Assembly (NCBI GenBank): GCA_026706485.1
Contig: JAPOYR010000011.1
Coordinates: 620,001 to 684,000 of the forward strand
Length of the DNA: 64,000 nt
Reading direction: 5' to 3'
Origin: Chloroflexota bacterium
GTDB taxonomy: Bacteria > Chloroflexota > UBA11872
Positions 33,249 to 40,023 of the stretch are shown here, in pieces (the first letter of the stretch is position 1; each line of letters starts with the position of its first letter). The notes under the pieces are model-generated. The model saw nothing but the letters and a program-made list of their open reading frames with translations, was not told the origin of the DNA and did not search any database. The position numbers and the translations under genes are program-made.

Positions 33249-34793
33249 CTATGCGTTCAGGAGCACCGGCGCCGTCATTCCACGGCTGCCTCGGCGTCGC
33301 GTGAGGCGGTGGAACGAACGGCTGGCGCCGTCTACTTGGTCCTTGTAGTCGGAATTGGGGAACAGGGCGGCCTCTTCGATGAAGGCACGATTCCAAGCGC
33401 CTCGAACTAGGTAGACGTTGCGGGCCTCGGCCTGCGCCGAAAGCCCCTTGGCGCGCTCGGTCTTGTCACCCGATTCCGGCGAGTAGCGGGCCTCGTAGGG
33501 CGCGAGCATGCGGACTAGGTGCTGGACTTGCGACTTGCCCGCCTGGCCGGGGTCTTGCGGCAGGTCCTGCGTTATGCCGTGCCCATCCGTCTCTGCAGTC
33601 GTGCGCAGCGTCCGTTCGATTGTCCGCGGGGTGCCACGAACTCGCACGATGTCCTCGATGAAGTAGTCTCCCCCCACTCGCCGCATAAGCACGCCAACCG
33701 TCCACGGCGACTTTTTGCGCGTCGTGCTCGCCAAGTCCCAGCCCCGCACCGCTTGCCCACCGCTGGGAGCGGCATCCACGAACTGATCGGCCCACCAGGC
33801 CCGGTCGAACATGCCGCCCGAGCGCGGTGACGGACGCTGCTGCAGCTGGCCGGCAGCCCCGTAGCTTCCAAGGTTGGACTCGAGTCGTCGGATGGCCTGC
33901 TCGGAGAAACGGTCAGGCCAGAGCAACTCCCCGTCTTGGGTACGGATATCGCCGTGCCAGTGATGCGGGTGGTCATGCTCATATCGAGCTGGCAGGCACA
34001 GGTGCGTCCAGTCGTCGGCATCCGCGGCTTGGTCCTTGTCAAGGACGTGCCCCGTGAGGTCCTGGTGGTGCAGGCGCTGCATGATGATCACGTAGGCCCC
34101 GGCGTCGGGGTCGTTGAGGCGCGTGCTCATGGACTCGTCCCACCAGTCGAGCGTTGCCTCTCGAGTGATCTCGCTGTCGGCGTCCACGGCGTTGATCGGG
34201 TCGTCGACGATGATGATGTCGCCGCCCTCGCCGGTCAGCGCGCCGCCGACCGAGGTCGCGACGCGATATCCGCCCTTGTTGTTCTCGAAGCGGATCTTGG
34301 TGTTCTGGTCACTGGTGAGATGGAAGCGATGGCCCCAACGATTTTGGTAGGTCGCGCTGTCGATCAGGCGCCGGCACTTCACGGAGTCGCGCACGCTCAG
34401 CGTCTGGGCATAGCTCGCCGACATGAACTTCACTTCGGGCCCCGCGAGCAGCCCGTAGTCGCTTCGGCGCTGGATCCAGGTCCACGCCGGCCACATGACG
34501 GCCACGATCAGGCTCTTGGTGTGACGCGGCGGGATGTTGATCAAGAGGCGCTGAATCTCACCGCGCGTAACGGCTTCGAGGTGCTCGCAGATCACGCCCA
34601 GGTGCCAGTTGTCACGGAACGGCGCGGGGTCCACGTAGCGCCACATCTGGCGGACGAACTCGTGCAGGCTGCGCTCGGCTAGGTCGTGATCTTCCCACGG
34701 TTCAGGATTAAGCGTCACGTCCTGCAACTCGGGCGGCAGGATCGCGATCTCGGCTTGCAGGTCGGGCTGCAGGCTCGCCAAGTCGAGGGTCAT
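33249..34793 (-). CDS. terL: Large terminase subunit
   Basis: A 514-residue terminase. The ATPase part contains QRLLINIPPRHTKSLIVAVMWPAW (Walker A-type PPRHTKS, near residue 90), GEGGDIIIVDDPINAVDAD (Walker B, near 195) and YVIIMQRLHHQDLTGHVL. The nuclease part starts RGWDLASTTRKKSPWTVGVL (acidic Asp) and later EDIVRVRGTPRTIERTLRTTA. It packages DNA with the small subunit. No good Shine-Dalgarno stands before the ATG; a strongly structured stretch with a Com-like gene before it lies just upstream. The gene is full-length. Confidence 0.95.
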   Translation of the reverse strand: MTLDLASLQPDLQAEIAILPPELQDVTLNPEPWEDHDLAERSLHEFVRQMWRYVDPAPFRDNWHLGVICEHLEAVTRGEIQRLLINIPPRHTKSLIVAVMWPAWTWIQRRSDYGLLAGPEVKFMSASYAQTLSVRDSVKCRRLIDSATYQNRWGHRFHLTSDQNTKIRFENNKGGYRVATSVGGALTGEGGDIIIVDDPINAVDADSEITREATLDWWDESMSTRLNDPDAGAYVIIMQRLHHQDLTGHVLDKDQAADADDWTHLCLPARYEHDHPHHWHGDIRTQDGELLWPDRFSEQAIRRLESNLGSYGAAGQLQQRPSPRSGGMFDRAWWADQFVDAAPSGGQAVRGWDLASTTRKKSPWTVGVLMRRVGGDYFIEDIVRVRGTPRTIERTLRTTAETDGHGITQDLPQDPGQAGKSQVQHLVRMLAPYEARYSPESGDKTERAKGLSAQAEARNVYLVRGAWNRAFIEEAALFPNSDYKDQVDGASRSFHRLTRRRGSRGMTAPVLLNA

Positions 34794-34820
34794 GCGACTG
34801 CCGAGATATCCAAGCGCGGC

Positions 34821-34891
34821 CTAGAGTCGTGAGCGATTGCGGGGTGTACGTCCTTCACAACCAAGACCGCCCCGCGTGCGCTCACGACTAG
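34821..34891 (-). promoter_or_regulatory. Strong RNA stem-loop upstream of terL
   Basis: Between the Com-like copy 2 stop and the terL start the mRNA can form an 11-bp stem (AGTCGTGAGCG with its complement), a 3x3 internal loop and a second 6-bp stem (GCGGGG/CCCCGC) closed by a 25-base loop. The outer stem extends further with a bulge (CTAG with CTAG). Only 28 bases separate it from the terL ATG. The 145-base gap also holds a direct repeat of GACTAGCAGGC (34886 and 34913) and no gene. Confidence 0.75.
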
Positions 34892-34938
34892 CAGGCCCAG
34901 GCCGCCCCGCCAGACTAGCAGGCTTCACGCGAGCGCCG

Positions 34939-35130
34939 TCAATTCGGCGATAAGGGCTCGGGGTCGTGATGCACGATTCCCGAAGCGCGCCGGGCATAAC
35001 TGGTGTTCATGGCCCTGCAATCGCGGCACCTAATGCGCCACTGGGGAGTGACCGATTCGGCGAGCACTCTGCGGCAGGCGTGGCACCGGGGGCGACGGTC
35101 AATGAACGCGCGTGGCGTCTCACCGGTCAT
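34939..35130 (-). CDS. com-like: Com-like zinc-finger translational regulator, copy 2
   Basis: A 63-residue protein started by ATG in an ATGA overlap with the Cys-rich gene. It has C16-x2-C19 and C35-x2-C38 (RPRCHACRRVLAES and RIRCRDCRAMN), a full C4 zinc finger of the Com kind. Copy 1 at 29026 shares it almost residue for residue but has a shortened second pair. By analogy with Mu, where Com activates mom translation, it may act on the mRNA just downstream, which has a large hairpin before terL. That function is an inference. Confidence 0.78.
   Translation of the reverse strand: MTGETPRAFIDRRPRCHACRRVLAESVTPQWRIRCRDCRAMNTSYARRASGIVHHDPEPLSPN
35048..35105. repeat. Dispersed repeat shared by the two Com-like genes
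   Basis: Positions 35048-35105 and 29114-29171 match at 55 of 58 bases, far more than protein conservation alone needs. The two loci are 5.9 kb apart in the same orientation. Confidence 0.9.
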
Positions 35131-35846
35131 GCGGCGGCCTTGGCTCGCGCCCATATCCTGTTACGGCACCGGCTTGAGCAGTAGCGCGCGCTTGATTGTT
35201 TGCCAATGACTCGTGCGTCGCAATCGGGGGCGTGGCATATGCGCTTGTCGAGCACGGCTTGGCACCGCTTGGCATCCCGACGCCGCGCGGTCGTCCGCTT
35301 GCGCTCATATCGTCGGCTGTTAGCGGCTAGGCGCGCCCTGCCTTCGGGGTGACTGCGGTACTCCCGCATCCTTGCTCTTTGCTTTGCCCTCCGCTGCTCC
35401 AGTTTTTCGGGAGAATGACGCTTCCGCCGCGCCCTCTTATATCGACGCACTTTCGCCGCACAGTCAGAACACCGGGCCTTCCCTGGGCGCGGCCTCTGCT
35501 CCCCACAGTCAACGCATCGGCTGCACGCGAGGCACATCGAGTAGTTCTTTCGCGCTAGCCGTTCAAGACAGCGGTCACAGCGAATGGTCGGCGCGTTGTT
35601 CGGGCGGCGGAAACCGACTCTATCTTCCCTGACGCCGTTTTTCATCGCCCGTGCTCTCTGCGCTACAGGGGAATTGGCACGCCGGTGCGCCTTCTGCCTT
35701 TCCTTGCTATACCCCGGAGCTCTAGACGGCCAGCATCCCGGCGAGCAATACACTTGGCCTCTCTGCTTCTTGACGAACCGTCGCGAACACCCCTCAGCGC
35801 GACACGTGTAGCGGTTGCCGATTTTGCGGCGAGCCTGCGCACTCAC
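35127..35846 (-). CDS. Cysteine-rich, multi-zinc-finger basic protein
   Basis: A 239-residue protein; the start is the GTG at 35846 in a GTGA overlap with the HNH gene. It has three Cys clusters: YTCRAEGCSRRFVKKQRGQVYCSPGCW, then CDRCLERLARKNYSMCLACSRCVDC with CSDCAAK, and CHAPDCDARVIGKQSSARYCSSRCRN at the C-terminus. The middle is a basic helix-rich stretch. These fingers are typical of proteins that travel with HNH endonucleases. It lies between HNH and Com-like genes, so the three may form one mobile cluster. Function unknown. Confidence 0.75.
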   Translation of the reverse strand: MSAQARRKIGNRYTCRAEGCSRRFVKKQRGQVYCSPGCWPSRAPGYSKERQKAHRRANSPVAQRARAMKNGVREDRVGFRRPNNAPTIRCDRCLERLARKNYSMCLACSRCVDCGEQRPRPGKARCSDCAAKVRRYKRARRKRHSPEKLEQRRAKQRARMREYRSHPEGRARLAANSRRYERKRTTARRRDAKRCQAVLDKRICHAPDCDARVIGKQSSARYCSSRCRNRIWARAKAAA

Positions 35847-36394
35847 GCGGCGACCTTCGCCCCTTTCGCCGCATTGCACGACAGGCACAGCGCCTGCGTA
35901 TTCTCTGGCGCGTGCGGACCGCCCTTGGATATCGGGTGCACGTGGTCTAGCGTCGGCGGCATCGTCTCGCCGAACGGCTGGCGGCACCCGTTGCAGAGGC
36001 CGCCTTGCTGAAAGACGAGCGTGGCGATCCACTGCCGTGGGAATGGGCGGACTTCGACGCCTCGGATACGTGCGCGGCGCTTCGCCACGTGCGCCCGCAC
36101 CGTGTCACGGTTCGCATCATCCCATCGCCTACGCGCGGCCCGTGTTTTCTCGCCATGCTTGGCGCGATAGCGCCGCTTCGCAAGCCGCTCACGCTCACGC
36201 GCGGCCTCGGGATTGGCCGCGCGATTTCGCCGGTACGCCGCCCGCACGCTCTCGCGGTTGCCCGCGTTGTAGCGGTTCTTGTACTCGCGCCACGCGGCGC
36301 GGCATTCGTCGCAGCGGCAGTGATGGTGGGTGTATGCGTTGACGGTGCCGTGCGGCACGTTGTCCGCGCTGATTCGGGTACCCTGATCGGGCAT
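35843..36394 (-). CDS. HNH endonuclease with CRC-motif N-terminus
   Basis: A 183-residue protein. The N-terminus carries HGTVNAYTHHHCRCDECRAAW, a likely zinc module shared with the protein at 6261-7055. A long basic helix follows, then an HNH core: QGGLCNGCRQPFGET, PTLDHVHPISKGGPHAPENTQALCLSCNAAKG, with both Cys pairs of the zinc-binding HNH class. Located beside terS, where HNH nucleases often assist cos cutting, it could be part of packaging or a homing gene. The start has GGAG caught in a CGGAG/CTCCG hairpin. Confidence 0.9.
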   Translation of the reverse strand: MPDQGTRISADNVPHGTVNAYTHHHCRCDECRAAWREYKNRYNAGNRESVRAAYRRNRAANPEAARERERLAKRRYRAKHGEKTRAARRRWDDANRDTVRAHVAKRRARIRGVEVRPFPRQWIATLVFQQGGLCNGCRQPFGETMPPTLDHVHPISKGGPHAPENTQALCLSCNAAKGAKVAA

Positions 36395-36411
36395 CGGAGC
36401 TTATCCCTCCG
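36395..36411 (-). promoter_or_regulatory. Hairpin covering the HNH Shine-Dalgarno
   Basis: CGGAG-N7-CTCCG lies directly before the HNH start; the 5' arm on the mRNA is the GGAGGG Shine-Dalgarno. Homing endonucleases of phage T4 use a similar hidden ribosome site; here it is only a prediction. Confidence 0.5.
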
Positions 36412-36422
36412 GTGAGAGGCGT

Positions 36423-36439
36423 CGGGGCTGCAATCCCCG
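36423..36439 (-). terminator. Small hairpin after terS
   Basis: CGGGG-N7-CCCCG lies 21 bases after the terS stop and before the HNH gene. It has no T-run; it may reduce readthrough between the two genes. Confidence 0.35.
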
Positions 36440-36459
36440 GCGCTTCGCCATTATACCAG

Positions 36460-37005
36460 TTACGGGTCACTCACTGGCGGCGGCAGCCGCCGCCGTAGGT
36501 CGCGCACCTGCCGCAACTGATCGTCGCTAAACGCCGACAAGTCGGGGCGCACCGTCACCGTCGCATCCACGCGCAGCGAGTCGTCAAATAGGCCCAGATG
36601 CCGCATGAGCATCTCAATGGCCTGCGTCTTCGAGTGGAACTTGATGCGGATGCCGTCCTTGGTCTTCGACACTTCGGAGATGGCCGCCGTCACGTCGGGC
36701 GGCAGTTCGTCCAGCGCCTTCACTGTGACGCTGGTGCCGCTGGCGCTCACAACGCTGGTGATGTCGGCGAACGCGAGCCGCGCCAACTCTCGGATCACGT
36801 TGTCGGCGGTGACTTCGGTGCGCTCGGAGCGGGCTGCCAGGGCCGCGCGAATGCCGTTCCCAATGCTTACGTTTGCTAACAACTGTGCGCCGCGCGAATT
36901 GGCCCCGCGACGGCTGTATCCCGCGCGGATCGCAGCCTGTGTCGCATTGAGGTCCACGAGGTATTCCTCGCAGAATCGCCGTTGCTTCGCCGTGAGCTTG
37001 GGCAT
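36460..37005 (-). CDS. terS: Small terminase subunit
   Basis: A 181-residue protein that starts MPKLTAKQRRFCEEYLVDLNATQAAIRAGYSRRGANSRGAQLL, the helix-turn-helix DNA-binding domain of the Terminase_2 family, with a downstream helical oligomerisation part (IRELARLAFADITSVVSA...) and a charged C-terminus (DDQLRQVRDLRRRL). It recognises the packaging site and feeds TerL. I use the ATG at 37005; the longer frame is spurious. An operator-like site lies 16 bases upstream, and structured DNA follows further up. Confidence 0.92.
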   Translation of the reverse strand: MPKLTAKQRRFCEEYLVDLNATQAAIRAGYSRRGANSRGAQLLANVSIGNGIRAALAARSERTEVTADNVIRELARLAFADITSVVSASGTSVTVKALDELPPDVTAAISEVSKTKDGIRIKFHSKTQAIEMLMRHLGLFDDSLRVDATVTVRPDLSAFSDDQLRQVRDLRRRLPPPVSDP

Positions 37006-37020
37006 GGCCGATTCTAATGC

Positions 37021-37035
37021 GTACCCATTGGGTCC
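37021..37035 (-). promoter_or_regulatory. Operator-like inverted repeat, GTACC-N5-GGTCC (site e)
   Basis: One mismatch from GTACC-N5-GGTAC; it lies 16 bases upstream of the terS start. TACCCATTGGGT is shared in pattern with site d at the portal start. Confidence 0.45.
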
Positions 37036-37090
37036 TGTCGAGCGGTGGCGACGGCGCACCGTGTATTTCAGCCGCTGATAGACTGGCCGC

Positions 37091-37203
37091 GCTACAGCCG
37101 CTGGTTCGGCGCGAGCGCCGTCAGCAGTCGGACGGGGCGCCCTACGCCCCCTTGTCGGCTCGCGTGGATTGCGGCGGCTGTAGCAAGCGTCACGTCCGAC
37201 TGC
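37091..37203 (+). ncRNA. Crossed inverted repeats, possible pseudoknot RNA or packaging-site DNA
   Basis: Two 11-bp perfect inverted repeats interlock: GCTACAGCCGC (37091) with GCGGCTGTAGC (37174), and GCAGTCGGACG (37124) with CGTCCGACTGC (37193). Since the order is a-b-a'-b', both can pair at once only as a pseudoknot. Inside are two more hairpins, CGGCG-CGAG-CGCCG (37107-37120) and GGGGCG-N5-CGCCCC (37134-37150). The region lies between terS and the plus-strand gene at 37222, whose AGGGGG ribosome site begins 5 bases after the last arm. It is not coding. It could be a leader RNA that controls that gene, a free small RNA, or the DNA packaging site. Confidence 0.5.
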
Positions 37204-37221
37204 CGCAAGGGGGCACCTCAT

Positions 37222-37494
37222 ATGGCGAGGCACAAGCTCGTGATCGCGCCGACGGGCTACGGCGGATATGCCCTGGTCGATGTGTCGGCGGAACCCCTAG
37301 ACGACCAAGGCCGCTGGCACGGACCCGTCGATAGCCGTGACGAGGCCGACCACGTCGCTCAGAAGCTGTCCCGGGAGCATCGCCTGCCGGTGGACGTGGA
37401 ACACGTCGGGGACAACGCCAGCGACGTGTACGACGGGGTGGCCGGGGATTCCGCGCCGAATCCGGCTAGCGCCGGGACCTCACGCCCCGTCTGA
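37222..37494 (+). CDS. Small plus-strand protein beside terS
   Basis: A 90-residue protein on the plus strand with AAGGGGG 8 bases upstream of its ATG. It begins ARHKLVIAPTGYGGYALVDVSA, then a helix with RDEADHVAQKLSREHRLPVDV and an unstructured tail. It points away from terS and ends 15 bases inside the 3' end of the converging Cys-rich gene. Plus-strand genes are rare in this phage, so it may be part of a moron or a regulator. No family recognised. Confidence 0.6.
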   Translation: MARHKLVIAPTGYGGYALVDVSAEPLDDQGRWHGPVDSRDEADHVAQKLSREHRLPVDVEHVGDNASDVYDGVAGDSAPNPASAGTSRPV

Positions 37495-38082
37495 GCCCTC
37501 GCGCTCGTCCTGGCCGCGGCAATCGGGGCACTGGCAGTCGTGCCCGTCGCACAGGTGGCAGCCGCATTCCTCGAGGACGACGAACCCGCACTCGCGGTCG
37601 GCGTCCCGCCCGTCGTCCGTCGCGTAGGTGACGAAGTAGACCGTCCCGCGATTCGGCTGGGTGCACGCCAGCATCTCCGAGTCGTCGCCGAACAGCGCGA
37701 CCTGGCCGGTGCGCACGCGCTTGCGCTTGTCCCGGCATGCACGGCACTTCCCGCAGTCGTGCTGTCGCACCAGCGACTCGACACGCACGTCGGTCTCGCC
37801 GCGGCGCTCCGCCGCGCGTGCCCATTCGTCCGCCGCCGACTTGTGCTCGGTCGTCACGGGCACGTGGCCGCATCGGTTCGTGTGGACGGCCGGCTCGTAT
37901 CCGCAGTCGGGGCCGTGGGGCGGCGGCGCGGTGCAGATCAGGCGGCCATAGGTGTCGTAGCGGTGCTCGACGTACTTCACCCAGGCAAAGCCGAGGGCGC
38001 CGCACTCGTCCTCGGTCAGGCAGGCGGTTTCGAAGTAGTACACATCCTCGGCGAGGTCTGGACGTCCCGACTCGCCGACCAT
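37480..38082 (-). CDS. Cysteine-rich protein
   Basis: A 200-residue protein with many Cys: TACLTEDECGALG, RLICTAP, CGYEP, RCGHVPV, a pair of C..C modules DCGKCRACRDKRKRVRTGQVALFG and, at the end, LEECGCHLCDGHDCQCPDCRGQDER. This suggests two or three zinc sites. In the middle, TVYFVTYATDDGRDADRECGF may be a small beta fold. No family is evident. It overlaps the next upstream gene by one base (ATG and TGA of neighbours touch). Confidence 0.7.
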   Translation of the reverse strand: MVGESGRPDLAEDVYYFETACLTEDECGALGFAWVKYVEHRYDTYGRLICTAPPPHGPDCGYEPAVHTNRCGHVPVTTEHKSAADEWARAAERRGETDVRVESLVRQHDCGKCRACRDKRKRVRTGQVALFGDDSEMLACTQPNRGTVYFVTYATDDGRDADRECGFVVLEECGCHLCDGHDCQCPDCRGQDEREGSDGA

Positions 38083-38321
38083 CAGTCGAGCCAGCGCACG
38101 TCGTAGCGGGCGCGGCCGCCCCGAAAGCGGCCTATGACGACCCCGCCGTGATCCTGGCGGATGGTCACCTGCTGCAGCTCGCCCGTGCGCCCGACGCGGT
38201 CGCGGGCAATCTCGGCCGCCTCACGCAGATGCCGCGCCTCGACCGTCACGATTTGGGCGGGGCCTGGCCTGTCGGTGACCGCCGCCTGCTTGACGATGGT
38301 CACGTGTGCTCGGCGGATCAC
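38082..38321 (-). CDS. Small basic protein
   Basis: A 79-residue protein started by GTG in a GTGA overlap with the methylase gene. MIRRAHVTIVKQAAVTDRPG, then VEARHLREAAEIARDRVGRTGELQQVTIRQDHGG and a final RGGRARYDVRWLD. The regular alternation of helices and strands hints at a small alpha-beta fold. Function unknown. Confidence 0.65.
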   Translation of the reverse strand: MIRRAHVTIVKQAAVTDRPGPAQIVTVEARHLREAAEIARDRVGRTGELQQVTIRQDHGGVVIGRFRGGRARYDVRWLD

Positions 38322-39064
38322 AGCAACGCCAACTGGCCGACGACTTCGGGATCCCCGCTCGGCTCGGGATCGTCGCTCGGCTTCCCGGCGAGCCGGCCCC
38401 GCAGGTACTCGCTCGCCTCTCCCTCGCCGCCAAGCAGCTTCGCTCCGGCGGGGGTGATCGCATAGTCGTGCACCTCTGTCGTCAGGCTGTTGCCGTGCCG
38501 CACCACGCCGGCGATCCCGGCGCAGGCCATTTGAATGTAGGTGATGTGCTGGCACGTCTGGTCAAGGTCGGTCGCGTCGAACCACGCGATCCGGTCCTCA
38601 AGCTCCCTGGCGGCAGCGAGTAGCAGCCGCCCCGATCCGCAGCAAGGATCGGAAACAGTGATCACCGGCGGCGATTCCTCTGCGTCCTTCCCGTCGCCGA
38701 TGATCATACGCGCCATCATGTCTGCGACGTTCTCCGGGGTGAAGAACTGGCCGCCGTATTTCTGATCGCAGAACCCCTCCTCTTCGTAGATCGTGCCGAG
38801 GAAGTCCGCGGGGTTCGCGTCAAGGGCCAGCGCGGCCGTCCCCAGCATCGCTGAGAAGCGGTCGAGCTGCTCCCGCTTGTACCGTTTGGCGTTCGCCATG
38901 TAACGGTCCTCGAACGCTTGCCGTCGCTCCGGAGCCTGGCACGGCTTTGCCAGCGCGCAATAGCCCATGTCGGCCATATCCCTGAATGCTTCCCACTGGC
39001 GCAGCTTGCCGCCGTCCGTGGCGGCATCCAGGTGTTCGCGGAACTGCTTGGCGTAGTCGCTCAC
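38318..39064 (-). CDS. N-6 DNA methylase-like protein (type I HsdM-like)
   Basis: A 248-residue protein with the type I modification layout at its centre: GGQFFTPENVADMMARM (the FTPxxVV-like site before motif X/I), then VITVSDPCCGSGRLLLAAAREL, SAM-binding motif I, DATDLDQTCQHITYIQM (acidic motif II) and GNSLTTEVHDYAITP. The catalytic NPPY/F that should follow motif II is not visible, and the protein is about half the usual HsdM length, with no target recognition subunit nearby. It may be an inactive or non-canonical methylase, or one with a split catalytic loop. Confidence 0.78.
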   Translation of the reverse strand: MSDYAKQFREHLDAATDGGKLRQWEAFRDMADMGYCALAKPCQAPERRQAFEDRYMANAKRYKREQLDRFSAMLGTAALALDANPADFLGTIYEEEGFCDQKYGGQFFTPENVADMMARMIIGDGKDAEESPPVITVSDPCCGSGRLLLAAARELEDRIAWFDATDLDQTCQHITYIQMACAGIAGVVRHGNSLTTEVHDYAITPAGAKLLGGEGEASEYLRGRLAGKPSDDPEPSGDPEVVGQLALL

Positions 39065-39354
39065 GCGAACGGGTCGATGGGCGCCGGGCGCCGCCAGTTG
39101 GGCGGGATCTCACGAATCTTGCGCTCGCCCTTGCGCGGGTGAAGGATCTGGACGCGGTGCCGCCGGCCGCCCTCGAGGCGCGCCAGCAGGAGACACCGCC
39201 GGCCCCGCTTGCGCCCAGGCGTGCGGTCGAAGTAGATCGTGATGGGTTTGGGCGGGTCGATGGGATCTACCAACCACCGTTCACCCTCAGGGGTGCGAGT
39301 ACCCCCGGGAATCCGCGCTCGATTGAGCACGCGTCGCTTGCGCTTGACGGCCAT
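39061..39354 (-). CDS. Small basic protein
   Basis: A 97-residue protein starting AVKRKRRVLNRARIPGGTRT with an excellent AAGGAG 6 bases before its ATG. The body has many Arg and a beta-rich part (GRRCLLLARLEGGRRHRVQILHPRKGERKIREIPPNW). Its N-terminus resembles a ribosomal or nucleic-acid-binding peptide. No family assigned. Confidence 0.7.
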   Translation of the reverse strand: MAVKRKRRVLNRARIPGGTRTPEGERWLVDPIDPPKPITIYFDRTPGRKRGRRCLLLARLEGGRRHRVQILHPRKGERKIREIPPNWRRPAPIDPFA

Positions 39355-39551
39355 CACACGCTCCTTTCGCATGCGGCGCAGCCCTTCGCGTGCGCCGCGC
39401 TGTGCCTCCAGATGACTTGCTCCCCGTCGAGCGACTCCCAATCGCGCCTTGGGCTGTGGCGACGACGGGCGACGAGACCACAGCGGGCGACGGCGCGGCC
39501 GATGTCGGGCCAGATGTCCCGAAGCCGGTGGGCTGCGCCCGGGGTCGTCAT
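39354..39551 (-). CDS. Small protein
   Basis: A 65-residue protein in ATGA overlap on both sides: TTPGAAHRLRDIWPDIGRAV and a Cys-bearing end, WRHSAAHAKGCAACERSV, with CAAC and two His suggesting a metal site. Unknown function. Confidence 0.6.
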   Translation of the reverse strand: MTTPGAAHRLRDIWPDIGRAVARCGLVARRRHSPRRDWESLDGEQVIWRHSAAHAKGCAACERSV

Positions 39552-39799
39552 GACGCCCGATACGTCCCACGCGGGCGCAGCTCGGCCATGAGCGCAGATG
39601 CTGTGTTCCGCGCCGCCGCGGGGTCGCGGCGGGCGATGATCGTCGCCAGGTACGTCCGCGCCCGCGCCGTCAGCGGCACGGGCAGCCCGTCGCGTTGGCT
39701 CTCGGTCAAGGGGCCTACCGCGCGCTCGATGTGCCCGTTGGGCAGCATCTCGACGGCGTACACCTCGCCGCGATGCCGGACGAAGTCGTAGACCATCAT
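39548..39799 (-). CDS. Small protein
   Basis: An 83-residue protein, MMVYDFVRHRGEVYAVEMLP, then VGPLTESQRDGLPVPLTARARTYLATIIARRD. It looks like a small beta fold followed by a helix. It is in the chain of 4-base overlaps. Unknown function. Confidence 0.6.
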   Translation of the reverse strand: MMVYDFVRHRGEVYAVEMLPNGHIERAVGPLTESQRDGLPVPLTARARTYLATIIARRDPAAARNTASALMAELRPRGTYRAS

Positions 39800-40023
39800 C
39801 GCGGCTGGTCCGCGGCCCAGCCCGACATCGCGGGCTCATTGAGATACCAGCTCGAGGCGTGGCGTCGGGGCTTCGTCGGGTGGGTCGTCTCACGGTGACC
39901 GCAAGGCTTCCCGCCGTCCTCGGGATGGCACCGGTAGCAGATCCGTGTGCTGAAGCTCCCCGCCGTGTACACGGGGGAATAGACGTGCCGCGAGCGGCGG
40001 GGCTTCGCGCCGGCGGCGCTCAC
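39796..40023 (-). CDS. Small zinc-type protein
   Basis: A 75-residue protein started by GTG in a GTGA overlap with the clamp-like gene. MSAAGAKPRRSRHVYSPVYT, then ICYRCHPEDGGKPCGHRETTH, a CxxC...CxH group that could hold zinc, and a Trp/Asn-rich end. Unknown function. Confidence 0.62.
   Translation of the reverse strand: MSAAGAKPRRSRHVYSPVYTAGSFSTRICYRCHPEDGGKPCGHRETTHPTKPRRHASSWYLNEPAMSGWAADQPR

Noticed and set aside
36378..36385. GGGTACCC palindrome at the HNH start
   Set aside because: Shares only the GTAC core and not the spaced-arm pattern of the operator sites.
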